A stretch of DNA of 64,000 bases from Mycobacterium sp. HUMS_12744610 (GCF_041206865.1 NZ_JBGEDP010000001.1:1240001-1304000), one strand, 5' to 3'; positions 1 to 10,053 are shown, numbered from the stretch's first letter. Notes: generated by a model from the letters alone, not told the origin. A program made the numbers and translations.

Positions 1-459
1 GCCGTCGACGAGGTCGGCGATCTGCTCACCCGAGCGCGAGGTGTCCTCGAGGATGACCTGGCCCGGGTGCCACGGCAGGGCGGTCCCCGCGTCGGCGGCC
101 ACCCGGACCGCGGCCTCGCCCCAGGCCAGGGCCCGCTCTCTGAGGGCGTCCAGCGCGGCGAGGACGTCGGTCTCCGGGGCGCGGTCGCCGATCAGCGCCA
201 ACAGCTTCGCGCTCGGCACCGGCGCCGAATCGGCGTGCAGCACCAGCAGGGCGTCGAGCACCGCCAGTCGCAGGAAGTCGAGGTCGTCGGTGGCGGCCTT
301 GACCGACTGGCGGGCCTGCGCGCGCGCCGCCAGCGCCGCGATGCTGCCGGGTGGGGGCTGGGCCAGGTCGGGCCGCAGTTGCAGCAGCCGGATCAGCCGC
401 TCGTCGGGCAAGTCGGCCAGCCAGGACCCCAGCGGGATGTCCGGGGTGTTGTCGGTCAT
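1..459 (-). CDS. Helicase-associated C-terminal (XPB/Ssl2-like) domain protein, partial (Rv0862c-like)
   Basis: This is the N-terminal 153 codons of a minus-strand gene that runs off the left edge of the window. It starts at an ATG (457-459) and reads [20 protein letters not shown], followed by a Leu/Ala-rich helical region, and it stays open to base 1. The opening residues and the position just before an Rv0863-like gene and moaC2 match M. tuberculosis Rv0862c. That protein lies beside the XPB-type helicase gene ercc3 and carries a helicase-associated C-terminal domain. No catalytic motif falls in the visible part, so the function is inferred from synteny and family resemblance. The region upstream to 592 is divergent intergenic DNA. 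Confidence 0.75.
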   Translation of the reverse strand, partial: MTDNTPDIPLGSWLADLPDERLIRLLQLRPDLAQPPPGSIAALAARAQARQSVKAATDDLDFLRLAVLDALLVLHADSAPVPSAKLLALIGDRAPETDVLAALDALRERALAWGEAAVRVAADAGTALPWHPGQVILEDTSRSGEQIADLVDG

Positions 460-592
460 TGCCGACCAGCGTAAAGCAGCCCCCAGGCCCCGCGTCCGCA
501 GCGAGGAGACGGGCAGGCCGCCGCGCGCCCGGGACACCCGAGCGTGCGGACTGGCCGACCTTGCGCCGCGCGGGCGGGCGCGCAATGTCAGA

Positions 593-802
593 ATGGACTT
601 CGTGGCTGACATTGCTGAGGGTAAAGCCCGCAAAACCAAGTACGTCGACAACGGCTGGCCTGCGACGGGGCCGGACGACCACGCGGTGAGCGAACTCGTC
701 AGCGACCGCACGGGCGCGTTGTCGCCCTTCGGTGAGCTGTCGTTCCCGCTGCCCTCCGACGACCTCCCCTACGTGCACCCGGTTACCGAAATCAACCGCT
801 AG
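593..802 (+). CDS. Small conserved hypothetical protein (Rv0863-like)
   Basis: A 69-residue, mostly polar protein containing [20 protein letters not shown] and ending [10 protein letters not shown]. The sequence and its position directly before moaC2 match the mycobacterial Rv0863 family, whose function is unknown. The ATG at 593 is chosen because it opens the conserved part. A GTG at 602, in the same frame, is an equally possible start. The reading frame stays open far upstream of 593, but that stretch is antisense to the Rv0862c-like gene and does not look like protein. There are 8 bases between its stop and the moaC2 start, so it may be cotranscribed with the molybdenum-cofactor genes. Confidence 0.7.
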   Translation: MDFVADIAEGKARKTKYVDNGWPATGPDDHAVSELVSDRTGALSPFGELSFPLPSDDLPYVHPVTEINR

Positions 803-810
803 GTCGCGAG

Positions 811-1311
811 GTGGCAGAGGCGTCCGAGGCCGCGACCCGCCCAGGCCCGCTGTCGCACCTGGACGAGCAGGGGGCGGTGCGCATGGTCGACGTCACCGCT
901 AAAGACGCCACCAAGCGCACCGCCGTGGCGGCGGGAATTTTGCGCACCTCGGCCCACGTGGTGGGGCTGATCTCGACCGGCGGGCTGCCCAAGGGCGACG
1001 CATTGGCCACCGCACGGATCGCGGGCATTCTCGCGGCAAAGCGCACCAGCGACCTGATCCCGTTGTGCCATCAGCTCGTGCTCACCGGGGTCGACGTCGA
1101 GTTCACCGTCGGCGAGTCGGTCATCGAAATCACCGCGACGGTGCGCAGTACCGACCGCACCGGCGTGGAAATGGAAGCGCTGACCGCTGTCAGCGTGGCC
1201 GGGCTTACGCTCTACGACATGATCAAGGCGGTTGACCCGGCCGCTCGCATCGACGACATCCGGGTGCTCTCCAAAGAGGGCGGCAAGAGCGGGAACTGGG
1301 CGCGGGCATGA
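811..1311 (+). CDS. moaC2: Cyclic pyranopterin monophosphate synthase MoaC2
   Basis: MoaC converts 3',8-cyclo-7,8-dihydro-GTP, the product of MoaA, to cyclic pyranopterin monophosphate in molybdenum-cofactor synthesis in the cytosol. The 166-residue protein spans the whole family: [15 protein letters not shown] near the start, the LIPLCHQL motif at about residues 87-94, [16 protein letters not shown] at about 119-134, and MIKAVD, which holds the conserved active-site Lys and Asp, at about 138-143. The start is GTG at 811. The stop overlaps the mog start by four bases (ATGA), so moaC2, mog and moaE2 form a translationally coupled trio. A second gene set, moaA2 and moaD2, lies on the other strand nearby, as in M. 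tuberculosis. Confidence 0.95.
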   Translation: MAEASEAATRPGPLSHLDEQGAVRMVDVTAKDATKRTAVAAGILRTSAHVVGLISTGGLPKGDALATARIAGILAAKRTSDLIPLCHQLVLTGVDVEFTVGESVIEITATVRSTDRTGVEMEALTAVSVAGLTLYDMIKAVDPAARIDDIRVLSKEGGKSGNWARA

Positions 1312-1790
1312 GCGACCGATCCGCACGAGTCATCATCGCCTCCACCCGCGCGTCGACCGGAGAGTACGCCGACCGGTGCGGGCCCGTCATCGCCGACTGG
1401 CTCGAGCAGCGCGGATTCGCACCCGTCACGCCCCAGGTGGTGCCCGACGGGTCAGCGGTCGGTGAGGCGCTGCGCAAAGCGGTCGCCGACGACGTCGACG
1501 TCATCCTCACCTCCGGCGGCACCGGCATCTCGCCCACCGACAGCACCCCGGACCAGACCGTGGCGGTGCTGGACTACATGATTCCCGGGCTGGCCGACGC
1601 CATCCGCCGCTCCGGGCTGCCCGGCGTGCCGACGTCGGTGCTGTCGCGGGGCGTGTGCGGGGTCGTCGGGCGGACCCTCGTCGTCAACCTGCCGGGCTCG
1701 CCGGGCGGAGTCCGGGACGGCCTCGCGGTGCTCGCCGACGTGCTCGATCACGGGCTGGATCAGATCGCCGGCGAAGACCACCGGCGATGA
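1308..1790 (+). CDS. mog: Molybdopterin adenylyltransferase-like protein Mog
   Basis: A 160-residue member of the MoaB/Mog family, which adenylates molybdopterin before molybdate insertion. The motif [10 protein letters not shown] (about residues 66-75) and [12 protein letters not shown] near the C-terminus are the substrate-binding signatures of the family. Length is normal for the family. It overlaps moaC2 upstream and moaE2 downstream by four bases each (ATGA), so translation of the three is probably coupled. It corresponds to M. tuberculosis Rv0865. Whether it acts as MoaB or Mog cannot be decided from the sequence. Confidence 0.93.
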   Translation: MSDRSARVIIASTRASTGEYADRCGPVIADWLEQRGFAPVTPQVVPDGSAVGEALRKAVADDVDVILTSGGTGISPTDSTPDQTVAVLDYMIPGLADAIRRSGLPGVPTSVLSRGVCGVVGRTLVVNLPGSPGGVRDGLAVLADVLDHGLDQIAGEDHRR

Positions 1791-2212
1791 CGCTGGTCGT
1801 CCGGGCCGGGCTGACCGACCGGCCGATCTTTCTGCCCGAACACGAAGATCTGGTGCGGCACCGGTCGGCCGGGGCCGTCGTCGGGTTCGTCGGCATGATC
1901 CGCGACCACGACGGCGGGCGCCGCGTGGTGCGGCTGGAGTATTCGTCCCATCCGTTGGCCGCGCAGATCATGACCGATGTCGTCACCGAGGTCGCGGAGC
2001 GGTCGACCGGCGTGCGCGCCGTCGCGGCCACGCACCGCATCGGTGCGCTGCACATCGGTGACGCGGCGCTGGTGGCCGCGGTGGCCGCCGACCACCGGCA
2101 AGAGGCATTTGCGACGTGCGCCCTGTTGGTCGACACCATCAAGGAGCGGCTGCCGGTGTGGAAACACCAGTTCTTCGACGACGGCACCGACGAATGGGTG
2201 GGTTCGGCCTGA
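1787..2212 (+). CDS. moaE2: Molybdopterin synthase large subunit MoaE2
   Basis: MoaE is the catalytic large subunit of molybdopterin synthase. It moves sulfur from the thiocarboxylated C-terminus of MoaD to cyclic pyranopterin monophosphate. The 141-residue protein has the family blocks [14 protein letters not shown] (about 26-39), LEYSSHP (about 48-54), [10 protein letters not shown], and the C-terminal [12 protein letters not shown] with the active-site lysines. The ATG at 1787 overlaps the mog stop; an open frame extends further 5' but is antisense-like noise inside mog. Its partner moaD2 lies on the minus strand at 3613-3903. It is the last gene of the + strand trio; the next gene, rpfA, is convergent. 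Confidence 0.95.
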   Translation: MTLVVRAGLTDRPIFLPEHEDLVRHRSAGAVVGFVGMIRDHDGGRRVVRLEYSSHPLAAQIMTDVVTEVAERSTGVRAVAATHRIGALHIGDAALVAAVAADHRQEAFATCALLVDTIKERLPVWKHQFFDDGTDEWVGSA

Positions 2213-2309
2213 CGGCGCGGACACCGGTCCGTCGCGGTCCGCGATGCCGCCGCTGCCCGCGAGCGCGCGGCCGGCGGGGCAGCGTCGAGCAGTCTTACTC
2301 CGTCGGGCC

Positions 2310-3527
<1,218 letters not shown>

Positions 3528-3612
3528 CTATGGGTTTCCGCAGGTCATTGCACCCGAGATCGTGCCGTGTCCGGCTCGTTATCGTTCCGTTACGTGAGAT
3601 ATGTCACAGACC

Positions 3613-3903
3613 TCAGCCGCCAGCAAAAGGCGGGAGGACGTCGACCGTGTCGCCCGGGCACAACGCCGCGGCATCGTCTCGCACGGCGATCCCGTCGCGC
3701 AGGTAGGAGCAGCGGCGCAACACCGTGGCCAGGCGAGTTCCGCGCACGGCCAGCCGGTCGACGAGCTCGGCGAGCGTGGTGCCCGCGGGCAGCACCACGG
3801 TCTCGGAATCGGCTCCGGCGGCTGCGCGCGCGGCGGCGAAGTAGCGGACCGTCACCTGCATCCCGCCCGGATCGGCGGGGGCTTCGCCCATGGCGCTAGC
3901 CAC
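3613..3903 (-). CDS. moaD2: Molybdopterin synthase sulfur carrier MoaD2
   Basis: A 96-residue ubiquitin-like sulfur carrier. It contains QVTVRYFAAARAAAGADSE and ends in the diagnostic Gly-Gly (DVLPPFAGG), which is adenylated and thiocarboxylated before sulfur transfer by MoaE. The annotated start gives MASAMGEAPADPGGMQVTVRY; the true start could be the later Met, which would give a typical ~81-residue MoaD. The gene overlaps the end of moaA2 by eight bases, so moaA2 and moaD2 are coupled. Its partner moaE2 is on the other strand at 1787-2212. Matches Rv0868c. Confidence 0.93.
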   Translation of the reverse strand: MASAMGEAPADPGGMQVTVRYFAAARAAAGADSETVVLPAGTTLAELVDRLAVRGTRLATVLRRCSYLRDGIAVRDDAAALCPGDTVDVLPPFAGG

Positions 3904-4978
3904 CGATCGCGCTCATCGGGCGGTCGGGCTGGATGAAGCCGGGGTCGTTGATGCCGTGCCCGGCGGGCTTGCCCCACATCGCGTCGCGCCAGGCCGCCTC
4001 GATCGCCTCGTCGGCCGCGCCGCCGCGCAGCAGGCCCCGAAGGTCAGTCTCCTCGGTGGAGAACAGGCAGCTGCGGACCTGTCCGTCGGCGGTGAGCCGG
4101 GTGCGATCGCAGGACGCGCAGAAAGCGTGCGAAACCGACGCGATCACCCCGACCTTGCCGGCCGGCGTGCCGGGCCCGGTGTCGACCAGCCACAGCTCGG
4201 CCGGGGCGGACCCGCGCGGCGTCGGGTCGGGCCGCAGCCGGAAGTGCGGCCGCAGCGCGTCCAGCACGTCGTCGGCGCTCAGGGCCGCCCCGCGCCGCCA
4301 TTGGTGCCCGGCGTCCAGCGGCATCTGTTCGATGACCCGCAACTGGTAGCCGTGCGCCAGGCAGAACCGCAACAGTTCGACGACGTCCTCCCGGCCCGAG
4401 GCGGGATCGAGCACGGCGTTCACCTTCACCGGCGCCAGCCCCGCCTCCTTGGCGGCGGTCAGGCCGTCCAGCACGTCGGCCAGCCGGTCCCGGCGAGTGA
4501 TGGTCGCAAAGCGGGTCCGGTCCACGGTGTCCAACGACACGTTGACCCGGTCCAGGCCGGCTCTGGCCAGCGCGGCGGCGCGCGGGGCCAGTCCCACCCC
4601 GTTGGTGGTCAGGGAGATCTCCGGGCGTGGCCGCAGGGCGGCGGCGGCTTCGACCATCTCCTCGAGGTGGCGGGACAGCAGCGGCTCGCCGCCGGTGAAG
4701 CGCACACTGGTGACGCCCAGCCGCGTCACGGCGATATGCATCAGCCGGCTCAGCTCGTCGGGTCGCAGGAGTTGCTCTCCGGGCAGCCAGTCCAGCCCGT
4801 CGGCCGGCATGCAGTAACGGCACCGCAGGTTGCACCGGTCGGTCAGCGACACCCGCAGATCGGTGGCGACCCGGCCGTAGGCGTCCGCCAGCGGGCCACC
4901 GGTGGGGGCCTGCCCCGCCGCGGACCGACGGTCCGTGTGGCCGGGCACCACAGGCAGGCCGAGGGCGGTCAGCGTCAT
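3896..4978 (-). CDS. moaA2: GTP 3',8-cyclase MoaA2 (radical SAM)
   Basis: First enzyme of molybdenum-cofactor synthesis: it rearranges GTP using S-adenosylmethionine and two 4Fe-4S clusters. The 360-residue protein has the radical-SAM motif CNLRCRYC (Cys 49, 53, 56), the TGGEPLLSR motif, NVSLDT, and the C-terminal cluster motif CASCDRTRLT..G..RSCLF. It ends in the conserved Gly-Gly that reaches into the active site. The start at 4978 overlaps the stop of the upstream YccF-like gene by four bases; the longer open frame upstream is only a shadow of that gene. The products of moaA2 and moaC2 act in sequence. Matches Rv0869c. Confidence 0.95.
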   Translation of the reverse strand: MTLTALGLPVVPGHTDRRSAAGQAPTGGPLADAYGRVATDLRVSLTDRCNLRCRYCMPADGLDWLPGEQLLRPDELSRLMHIAVTRLGVTSVRFTGGEPLLSRHLEEMVEAAAALRPRPEISLTTNGVGLAPRAAALARAGLDRVNVSLDTVDRTRFATITRRDRLADVLDGLTAAKEAGLAPVKVNAVLDPASGREDVVELLRFCLAHGYQLRVIEQMPLDAGHQWRRGAALSADDVLDALRPHFRLRPDPTPRGSAPAELWLVDTGPGTPAGKVGVIASVSHAFCASCDRTRLTADGQVRSCLFSTEETDLRGLLRGGAADEAIEAAWRDAMWGKPAGHGINDPGFIQPDRPMSAIGG

Positions 4979-5379
4979 GCGCGCACCCGTGCGAGTTCGT
5001 GCGGCGAGTCGGAGGAAATGATCTGCTTGCCCAGCGGCATCAGCGAGACGGGGATCAGCTTGAGGTTTGCCAGCGCCAGCGGCAGGCCGATGACCGTGAG
5101 CGCCATCGCCACGGCGCTCACCAGATGCCCGATGGCCAGCCACACCCCGAACAGCAGCACCCAGATGATGTTCCCCAGCAGCGCGCCGGTTCCGGCGGTC
5201 GGCTTGTCGACGAGGGTCCGGCCGAACGGCCACAACGTATAAGAGGCGATGCGCAGCGACGCGAACCCGAACGGGATCGTGACGATCAGCAGAAAGCAGA
5301 CGAGCGCCGCCACGAGGTAGCCGGCGGCCATCCACAGGCCGCCGAATACCAGCCAGACAACGTTCAGGATCGTGCGCAT
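4975..5379 (-). CDS. YccF-family inner-membrane protein (Rv0870c-like)
   Basis: A 134-residue membrane protein with about four hydrophobic segments (about residues 5-20, 23-45, 67-85, 87-110). It carries the YccF signature: PFGFASLRIASYTLWPFGR in the first half and LPLALANLKLIPVSLMPLG in the second, an internal duplication typical of the family. Function is unknown; a transport role has been suggested for the family. It is the first gene of the minus-strand operon with moaA2 and moaD2, to which it is coupled by a four-base overlap. That points to cotranscription but does not show a role in cofactor synthesis. Corresponds to Rv0870c. Confidence 0.88.
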   Translation of the reverse strand: MRTILNVVWLVFGGLWMAAGYLVAALVCFLLIVTIPFGFASLRIASYTLWPFGRTLVDKPTAGTGALLGNIIWVLLFGVWLAIGHLVSAVAMALTVIGLPLALANLKLIPVSLMPLGKQIISSDSPHELARVRA

Positions 5380-5542
5380 CTCACCTCCGCAGTAGTGCCA
5401 GCCTAGCGAGTAACGCTCGGCCCGGGGGGTGCTCGTCGGACAACGATCCGAGTAGGATCATCACTCGACATTGCGTCTCGCGCAGGCGGGACGCTTCTTG
5501 TGTCGTTCAACTAGTGGCCCGTCAGACAAGCAGGTGAGACCA

Positions 5543-5950
5543 GTGCCGACCGGCAAGGTTAAGTGGTACGACTCCGAAAAGGGGTTCGGCTTCCTGTCGC
5601 AGGAGGACGGCGAGGACGTCTACGTCCGCGCGTCGGCGCTGCCCGAGGGTGTCGAGGGGCTCAAATCCGGGCAGCGGGTGGAGTTCGGCATCGCTTCGGG
5701 TCGGCGCGGACCGCAGGCGTTGAGCCTCAAGCTGATTGAACCGCCGCCCAGCCTCACCAAGCCCCGCCGCGAGGTGCCCGCCGAGCACAAGCACAGCCCG
5801 GACGAGTTGCACGGCATGGTCGAGGACATGATCACGTTGCTGGAGAGCACCGTGCAGCCCGAGTTGCGCAAGGGGCGCTACCCGGACCGCAAGACGGCCC
5901 GACGAGTTTCCGAGGTGGTCAAGGCCGTGGCCCGCGAGCTCGACGCCTGA
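5543..5950 (+). CDS. cspB: Cold-shock domain protein CspB
   Basis: A 135-residue protein with an N-terminal cold-shock domain (residues 1-65) that binds single-stranded RNA or DNA. RNP1 is KGFGFL (13-18) and RNP2 is DVYVRA. A charged C-terminal region of about 70 residues follows, as in M. tuberculosis cspB (Rv0871, also 135 residues). The GTG at 5543 is preceded by AGGTGAGACC and gives the conserved start [10 protein letters not shown]. The open frame upstream of 5543 has no family similarity. The upstream gap from 5380 probably contains divergent promoters and a 5' leader; I do not see a certain core promoter. Confidence 0.93.
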   Translation: MPTGKVKWYDSEKGFGFLSQEDGEDVYVRASALPEGVEGLKSGQRVEFGIASGRRGPQALSLKLIEPPPSLTKPRREVPAEHKHSPDELHGMVEDMITLLESTVQPELRKGRYPDRKTARRVSEVVKAVARELDA

Positions 5951-6046
5951 CCGCGACGTCGGCGGGTCATCGCATTCGTCGGGCGCGGCGATGTGAGAAA
6001 CGGCCCGTGCTGGGTATGCTCCTCGCGATCAGCGAGTAGCCTGCAA

Positions 6047-7440
6047 ATCCCACAACAAGCACAAGTCACCGAGGAGCAGGCCAGAGCCGTTGCCGAGGAG
6101 TCGCGCGAAAGCGGTTGGGATAAGCCATCCTTCGCCAAAGAGTTGTTCCTTGGCCGGTTTCCGCTGGACCTGATCCACCCGTTCCCCAAACCCAGCGACG
6201 CCGAAGAGGCCCGGGCGCGTGCGTTCCTCGACAAGTTGCGGCAGTTCCTTCGCACCGTCGATGGCAGCGTCATCGAGCGTGAGGCGCGGATCCCGGACGA
6301 ATACGTCAAGGGGCTGGCCGAATGGGGCTGCTTCGGCATGACGATACCGGCCGAGTACGGCGGCCTGGAGATGTCGCAGGTGGCTTACAACCGGGCGCTG
6401 ATGATGGTTTCGACGGTCAACCCCAGCCTGGGCGCGCTGCTGTCGGCCCACCAATCGAGCGGTGTGCCCGAGCCGCTCAAGCTCGCCGGCACCCGGAGCA
6501 GAAGCGCAAGTTCCTGCCGCGCTGCGCCGCCGGCGCGATATCGGCGTTCCTGCTGACCGAACCCGACGTGGGCTCCGACCCGGCGCGGCTGGGTTCCACG
6601 GCCACACCGGTCGACGGCGGCGACGCCTACGAACTCGACGGCGTGAAGCTGTGGACCACCAACGGTCTGGTCGCCGAACTGCCGGTGATGGCCCGGGTGC
6701 CCACAGCCGCGGCGGGGTCAGCCCCTTTGTCGTCGAGGCCGATTCCCCCGGAATCACCGTGGAGCGGCGCAACAAGTTCATGGGACTGCGCGGCATCGAA
6801 AACGGCGTGACCCGGTTCCACCGCGTGCGGGTGCCGCGCGAAAACCTGATCGGCCGCGAAGGCGACGGCCTCAAGATCGCGTTGACCACGCTCAACGCCG
6901 GCCGGCTGTCGATCCCGGCGACCGCGGCGGGGGCGTCGAAGTGGTCGCTGAAGATCGCCCGCGAGTGGTCCGCCGAGCGCTATGAGACCGCCGAATCCCT
7001 GGCCACGCGGGGGAGCGCGCCGTTCCGGCCGAGCAGATGCTGGCGATCTGCGGATCAACCGCATCTTCGAGGGATTCAGCGAGATCACGCGGTTGCTGAT
7101 CGCCCGGGAGGCGGTCGACGCGCACCTGAGCGCGGCCGGAGACCTCGCGAAGCCCGACGCCGATCTGAAGAAGAAGGCGGCCGCGGCGGTCGGCGCCAGC
7201 GGGTTCTACGCAAAGTGGTTGCCGCAGCTGGTTTTCGGCGAAGGCCAACGGCCTTCGGCCTACAGCGAGTCCGGTGCGTTGGCGGGTCATCTCCGGTTCA
7301 TCGAACGCTCCGCCCGAAAGCTGGCCCGCAACACCTTCTACGGGATGGCGCGGTGGCAGGCCAAGCTCGAGCAGAAGCAGGGCTTTTTGGGCCGCATCGT
7401 CGACATCGGCGCCGAGCTGTTCGCGATGTCGGCGGCAGGC
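6047..7440 (+). pseudogene. fadE10: Decayed acyl-CoA dehydrogenase gene, fadE10-like
   Basis: Four reading frames together spell an Rv0873/FadE10-type acyl-CoA dehydrogenase, but no frame is whole. Frame 1 runs from about 6050 (VTEEQARAVAEESRESGWDK) to LKLAGT near 6490. Frame 2 (QKRKFLPRCAAGAISAFLLT) runs to about 6700. Frame 3 (VVEADSPGITVERRNKFMGL) runs to AREWSAERY near 6980, where it jumps to ETAESLA; roughly 80 residues present in the intact protein, by memory of the family, are missing here. Further shifts near 7012 and 7041 lead to the last frame (RINRIFEGFSEITRLLIARE). Similarity ends at ELFAMSAA near 7437, about 100 residues or more before the normal C-terminus. The expected start codon reads ATC at 6047. 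An in-frame GTG at 5993 exists. This is a true pseudogene, not a single sequencing error. Confidence 0.9.
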
Positions 7441-7499
7441 CCGGCGCTTTCTGAGTACCTAGCCGCGGACCGGCTCCTCGGCGGGGCAGAATTGCCGTC

Positions 7500-8507
7500 A
7501 TGGCCTCCTACGTCGCACCGGCGGGCGAATTCACCCGTGACACCGACTACATCACCACGCGGATCACCGCCGACGGACGCGACGGGTACCCGGTCGAGCC
7601 CGGCCGGTATCGGCTCGTCGTCGCCCGGGCCTGCCCGTGGGCCAACCGCGCCATCATCGTGCGCCGCCTGCTGGGTTTGGAAGACGTTCTCTCCATTGGC
7701 TTTTGCGGGCCGACCCACGACAAGCGCAGTTGGACGTTCGACCTCGACCCCGGCGGTGTCGACCCCGTGCTGATGATCCCGCGACTGCAGAACGCCTACT
7801 TCAAGCGATTCCCCGACTACCCCAAAGGCATCACCGTCCCCGCGATCGTCGACATTCCGACCGGGGCTGTGGTCACCAATGACTTCGCGCAGATGACGCT
7901 GGATTTCTCGACGCAGTGGACCGCCCACCATCGCGACGGGGCACCGGACCTGTACCCCGAGCCGCTGCGGGCCGAGATCGACGAGGTGAACAAGAGGGTT
8001 TACACCGAGATCAACAACGGCGTGTACCGCTGCGGCTTCGCCGGTTCACAGCAGGCCTACGACGCGGCCTACGACCGGCTGTTCACCGCCCTGGACTGGG
8101 TGAGCGACCGCCTGGCCGGGCAGCGCTACCTGGTGGGTGACACCATCACCGAGGCCGACGTGCGGCTGTTCACCACCCTGGTGCGCTTCGACCCGGTCTA
8201 CCACGGGCATTTCAAATGCAATCGCCGCAAGCTCAGCGAGATGCCCGTGCTGTGGGCCTACGCGCGTGATCTGTTCCAGACGCCGGGCTTCGGCGACACC
8301 GTGGACTTCGACCAGATCAAGAAGCACTACTACGTCGTGCATGCCGACATCAACCCGACCCGTATCGTGCCCAAGGGCCCCGACCTGGAAAACTGGCTGA
8401 CCCCGCATGGTCGGGAAGCATTGGGCGGCAACCCCTTCGGGAAGGGAACGCCGCCCGGCCCGCCCCTCGACGGCGAGCGCGTCGCCCAGCAGCCGGCGGC
8501 GCGGTAG
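7500..8507 (+). CDS. Xi-class GST / glutathionyl-hydroquinone reductase-like protein
   Basis: A 335-residue cytosolic protein of the YqjG/ECM4 family, which reduces glutathionyl-hydroquinones. The thioredoxin-like domain holds the catalytic CPWA motif (ARACPWANR, Cys45), and the block SIGFCGPTHDKRSWTF followed by LDPGGVDPV is family-typical. The all-helical C-terminal domain includes YTEINNGVYRCGFAGSQQAY and TLVRFDPVYHGHFKCN. Mycobacteria use mycothiol and not glutathione, so the natural thiol adduct may differ; that is inference. It starts at an ATG 60 bases after the fadE10 remnant and ends directly against the convergent usp gene (stop codons adjacent). It is not part of the M. tuberculosis gene order remembered for this locus. 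Confidence 0.87.
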   Translation: MASYVAPAGEFTRDTDYITTRITADGRDGYPVEPGRYRLVVARACPWANRAIIVRRLLGLEDVLSIGFCGPTHDKRSWTFDLDPGGVDPVLMIPRLQNAYFKRFPDYPKGITVPAIVDIPTGAVVTNDFAQMTLDFSTQWTAHHRDGAPDLYPEPLRAEIDEVNKRVYTEINNGVYRCGFAGSQQAYDAAYDRLFTALDWVSDRLAGQRYLVGDTITEADVRLFTTLVRFDPVYHGHFKCNRRKLSEMPVLWAYARDLFQTPGFGDTVDFDQIKKHYYVVHADINPTRIVPKGPDLENWLTPHGREALGGNPFGKGTPPGPPLDGERVAQQPAAR

Positions 8508-9422
8508 CTAGCCCTGCCGGGCGACGATCACCGGCGCGCGCACCGCCTGCACGACGGCGGTGCCCACCGATCCGAGCAGCATCCCCGCGAAGCCACCGCG
8601 CCCGTGGCTGCCGACGACCACCAGCTGCGCGGACGCCGAGCGCTCGATCAGATGCTGCGCGGGCCGGTTGGTGACGACCACCCGCTGGACGGTGACGTCG
8701 GGATAGCGCTCCCGCCAGCCGACCAGGCGCTCGGCCAACGTCTCCTCGGCCGCCGAGCGCAGTCTCGTCCAGGACGTCCTGGTCGTTCCGGCCCACTCCC
8801 GGCTCGGGAGGTCGGGGACCTCGGCGTCGGTCCAGGCGTGTAGCGCCACCAAATCCACACCCCGCCAAGAAGCTTCGTCGAAAGCGATCGCGGTGGCCAG
8901 CTCCGACGCCGTGGACCCGTCGATGCCGACCAGGACGCAGCCCTGCGGTGGCGGCGAAAAGTCGCTGTGGATCACCGCCACCGGGCAGTGGGCATGATGA
9001 ACCAGTCCCGTGCTGACGGACCCCAGCAGCGCTCGCTGCAGCGCGCCTTGGCCGCTTCTGCCCACCACGACCATGTCCGCTTTGTCGGACAACTCGACGA
9101 GGCTGGCGACCGGTCCCGCGGCGGACAGCTCGCTGTTGACCCGCAGGCGGCGCTCCCGGGTCATGTCGTCGACGAGCTTGGCCGCGTCGGCGAGCACCTG
9201 ACGAGCGTTCGCATCGAGCTGCTGGACGACTTCTGCCGGGAGGGACTCACCCGACCACTCGAGCACCGGCGAACCGGCAGGCAACCGCGCGGCGGCGTGG
9301 ACCAGGGTCAGCGCCACGTTGCGCATCGTCGCCTCGTGGACCGCCCACTGCATGGCCGCATTCCCGTCGGGCGATCCGTCGACCCCGACGACGATTCCCG
9401 GATCCGCTATGTCGCTGACCAT
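8508..9422 (-). CDS. Universal stress protein with two Usp domains
   Basis: A 304-residue tandem Usp protein. Domain 1 (about residues 8-150) begins IVVGVDGSPDGNAAMQWA and ends with the ATP-binding type motif VVGRSGQGALQRALLGSVS. Domain 2 (about 158-303) begins VLVGIDGSTASELA and ends VVGSHGRGGFAGMLLGSVGT followed by APVIVARQ. Both contain the G-2x-G-9x-G(S/T) signature, so ATP binding is expected. Mycobacterial Usp genes often belong to the hypoxia (DosR) regulon. A candidate DosR box lies 89 bases upstream. The gene is convergent with the CPWA reductase gene and ends next to its stop. Confidence 0.92.
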   Translation of the reverse strand: MVSDIADPGIVVGVDGSPDGNAAMQWAVHEATMRNVALTLVHAAARLPAGSPVLEWSGESLPAEVVQQLDANARQVLADAAKLVDDMTRERRLRVNSELSAAGPVASLVELSDKADMVVVGRSGQGALQRALLGSVSTGLVHHAHCPVAVIHSDFSPPPQGCVLVGIDGSTASELATAIAFDEASWRGVDLVALHAWTDAEVPDLPSREWAGTTRTSWTRLRSAAEETLAERLVGWRERYPDVTVQRVVVTNRPAQHLIERSASAQLVVVGSHGRGGFAGMLLGSVGTAVVQAVRAPVIVARQG

Positions 9423-9510
9423 ATCGCTGTCCCATCGCTGGAGAGTTCGCTTCGGCCTCTCGACCCTAGAAGCGCGCCACCGCGCAGTCAGGAGCCGTTC
9501 GTCCCAAGCA

Positions 9511-9530
9511 TTGGTGACTTGAGGCCCGAC
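9511..9530 (-). promoter_or_regulatory. Candidate DosR (dormancy) box upstream of the usp gene
   Basis: The 20-mer TTGGTGACTTGAGGCCCGAC agrees with the DosR consensus TTSGGGACTWWAGTCCCSAA at 16 of 20 positions by my count. It lies 89 bases upstream of the usp start, in the only gap available for its promoter. Promoters of this regulon commonly drive universal stress proteins. The match is by eye, and I see no second box nearby. Confidence 0.5.
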
Positions 9531-9552
9531 AATCCGACCCTGGGATGCTCGC

Positions 9553-10053
9553 TCAGAAGGTAAGCCGCACGGACCATTCCGCGTGCGGGACGTCGCGCAA
9601 CTCGCCGGAGCGGTCCAGCGCCAGCGTCAGCAACTGCACGACTATCCCGGTGAGCCGGCCGCGTTGGCGGTCGACCGAGGGGATGGTGACCGCCATCCGG
9701 GTGTGCGGACGGAACAGGGTGGCCGTCGTGTTGGCCGGGTCCTCGTAGACCTGCAGGAGCCGCCAGGGCGCCCGGGCGATGGCCTCGGGCACCGAGAGCT
9801 GCACCGGGTAGCGGGCGTCGACCGGCAGTTCGCCCTGGGTCTGCGGGTTCTGGCAGTCGTTGAGGTCGAGCACGTTGCAGTACATGTACGGCCCGACCCG
9901 GGCCAGGTGTCCGTGCGAGTACGCGCTGATCTGCGGCCGCTGCGGACCGGGGTGGCGCACCAACAGCCAGGTCGCGACCCCGCCGCCCACGGCCAGCAAC
10001 GTCACCAGGGTCAGGGCCAGCAACCTCACCCCGCGCTTGCGCCGCGGTCTCAC
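9553..10053 (-). CDS. Conserved membrane-anchored or exported protein (Rv0875c-like)
   Basis: A 166-residue protein with a basic N-terminus (RPRRKRGVR), one membrane or signal segment (LLALTLVTLLAVGGGVATWLL, about residues 10-30) and an extracytoplasmic domain holding two cysteines (MYCNVLDLNDCQ) and FRPHTRMAVTIPSVDRQRGR. It matches the mycobacterial Rv0875c family of unknown function. The GTG start at 10053 overlaps the stop of the upstream MFS gene (GTGA), so the two are probably coupled. The frame is open much further upstream but only as an antisense-free shadow of the MFS gene. Confidence 0.85.
   Translation of the reverse strand: MRPRRKRGVRLLALTLVTLLAVGGGVATWLLVRHPGPQRPQISAYSHGHLARVGPYMYCNVLDLNDCQNPQTQGELPVDARYPVQLSVPEAIARAPWRLLQVYEDPANTTATLFRPHTRMAVTIPSVDRQRGRLTGIVVQLLTLALDRSGELRDVPHAEWSVRLTF

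Noticed and set aside
26..778. Minus-strand 250-codon open frame at the left edge
   Set aside because: Arg/Gly/Ala-rich shadow; the Rv0862c-like reading in another minus frame has clear family residues.
5993..6046. In-frame GTG 5993 as real start of fadE10
   Set aside because: The residues before QAQVTEEQ do not resemble the family, and the gene is broken downstream in any case.
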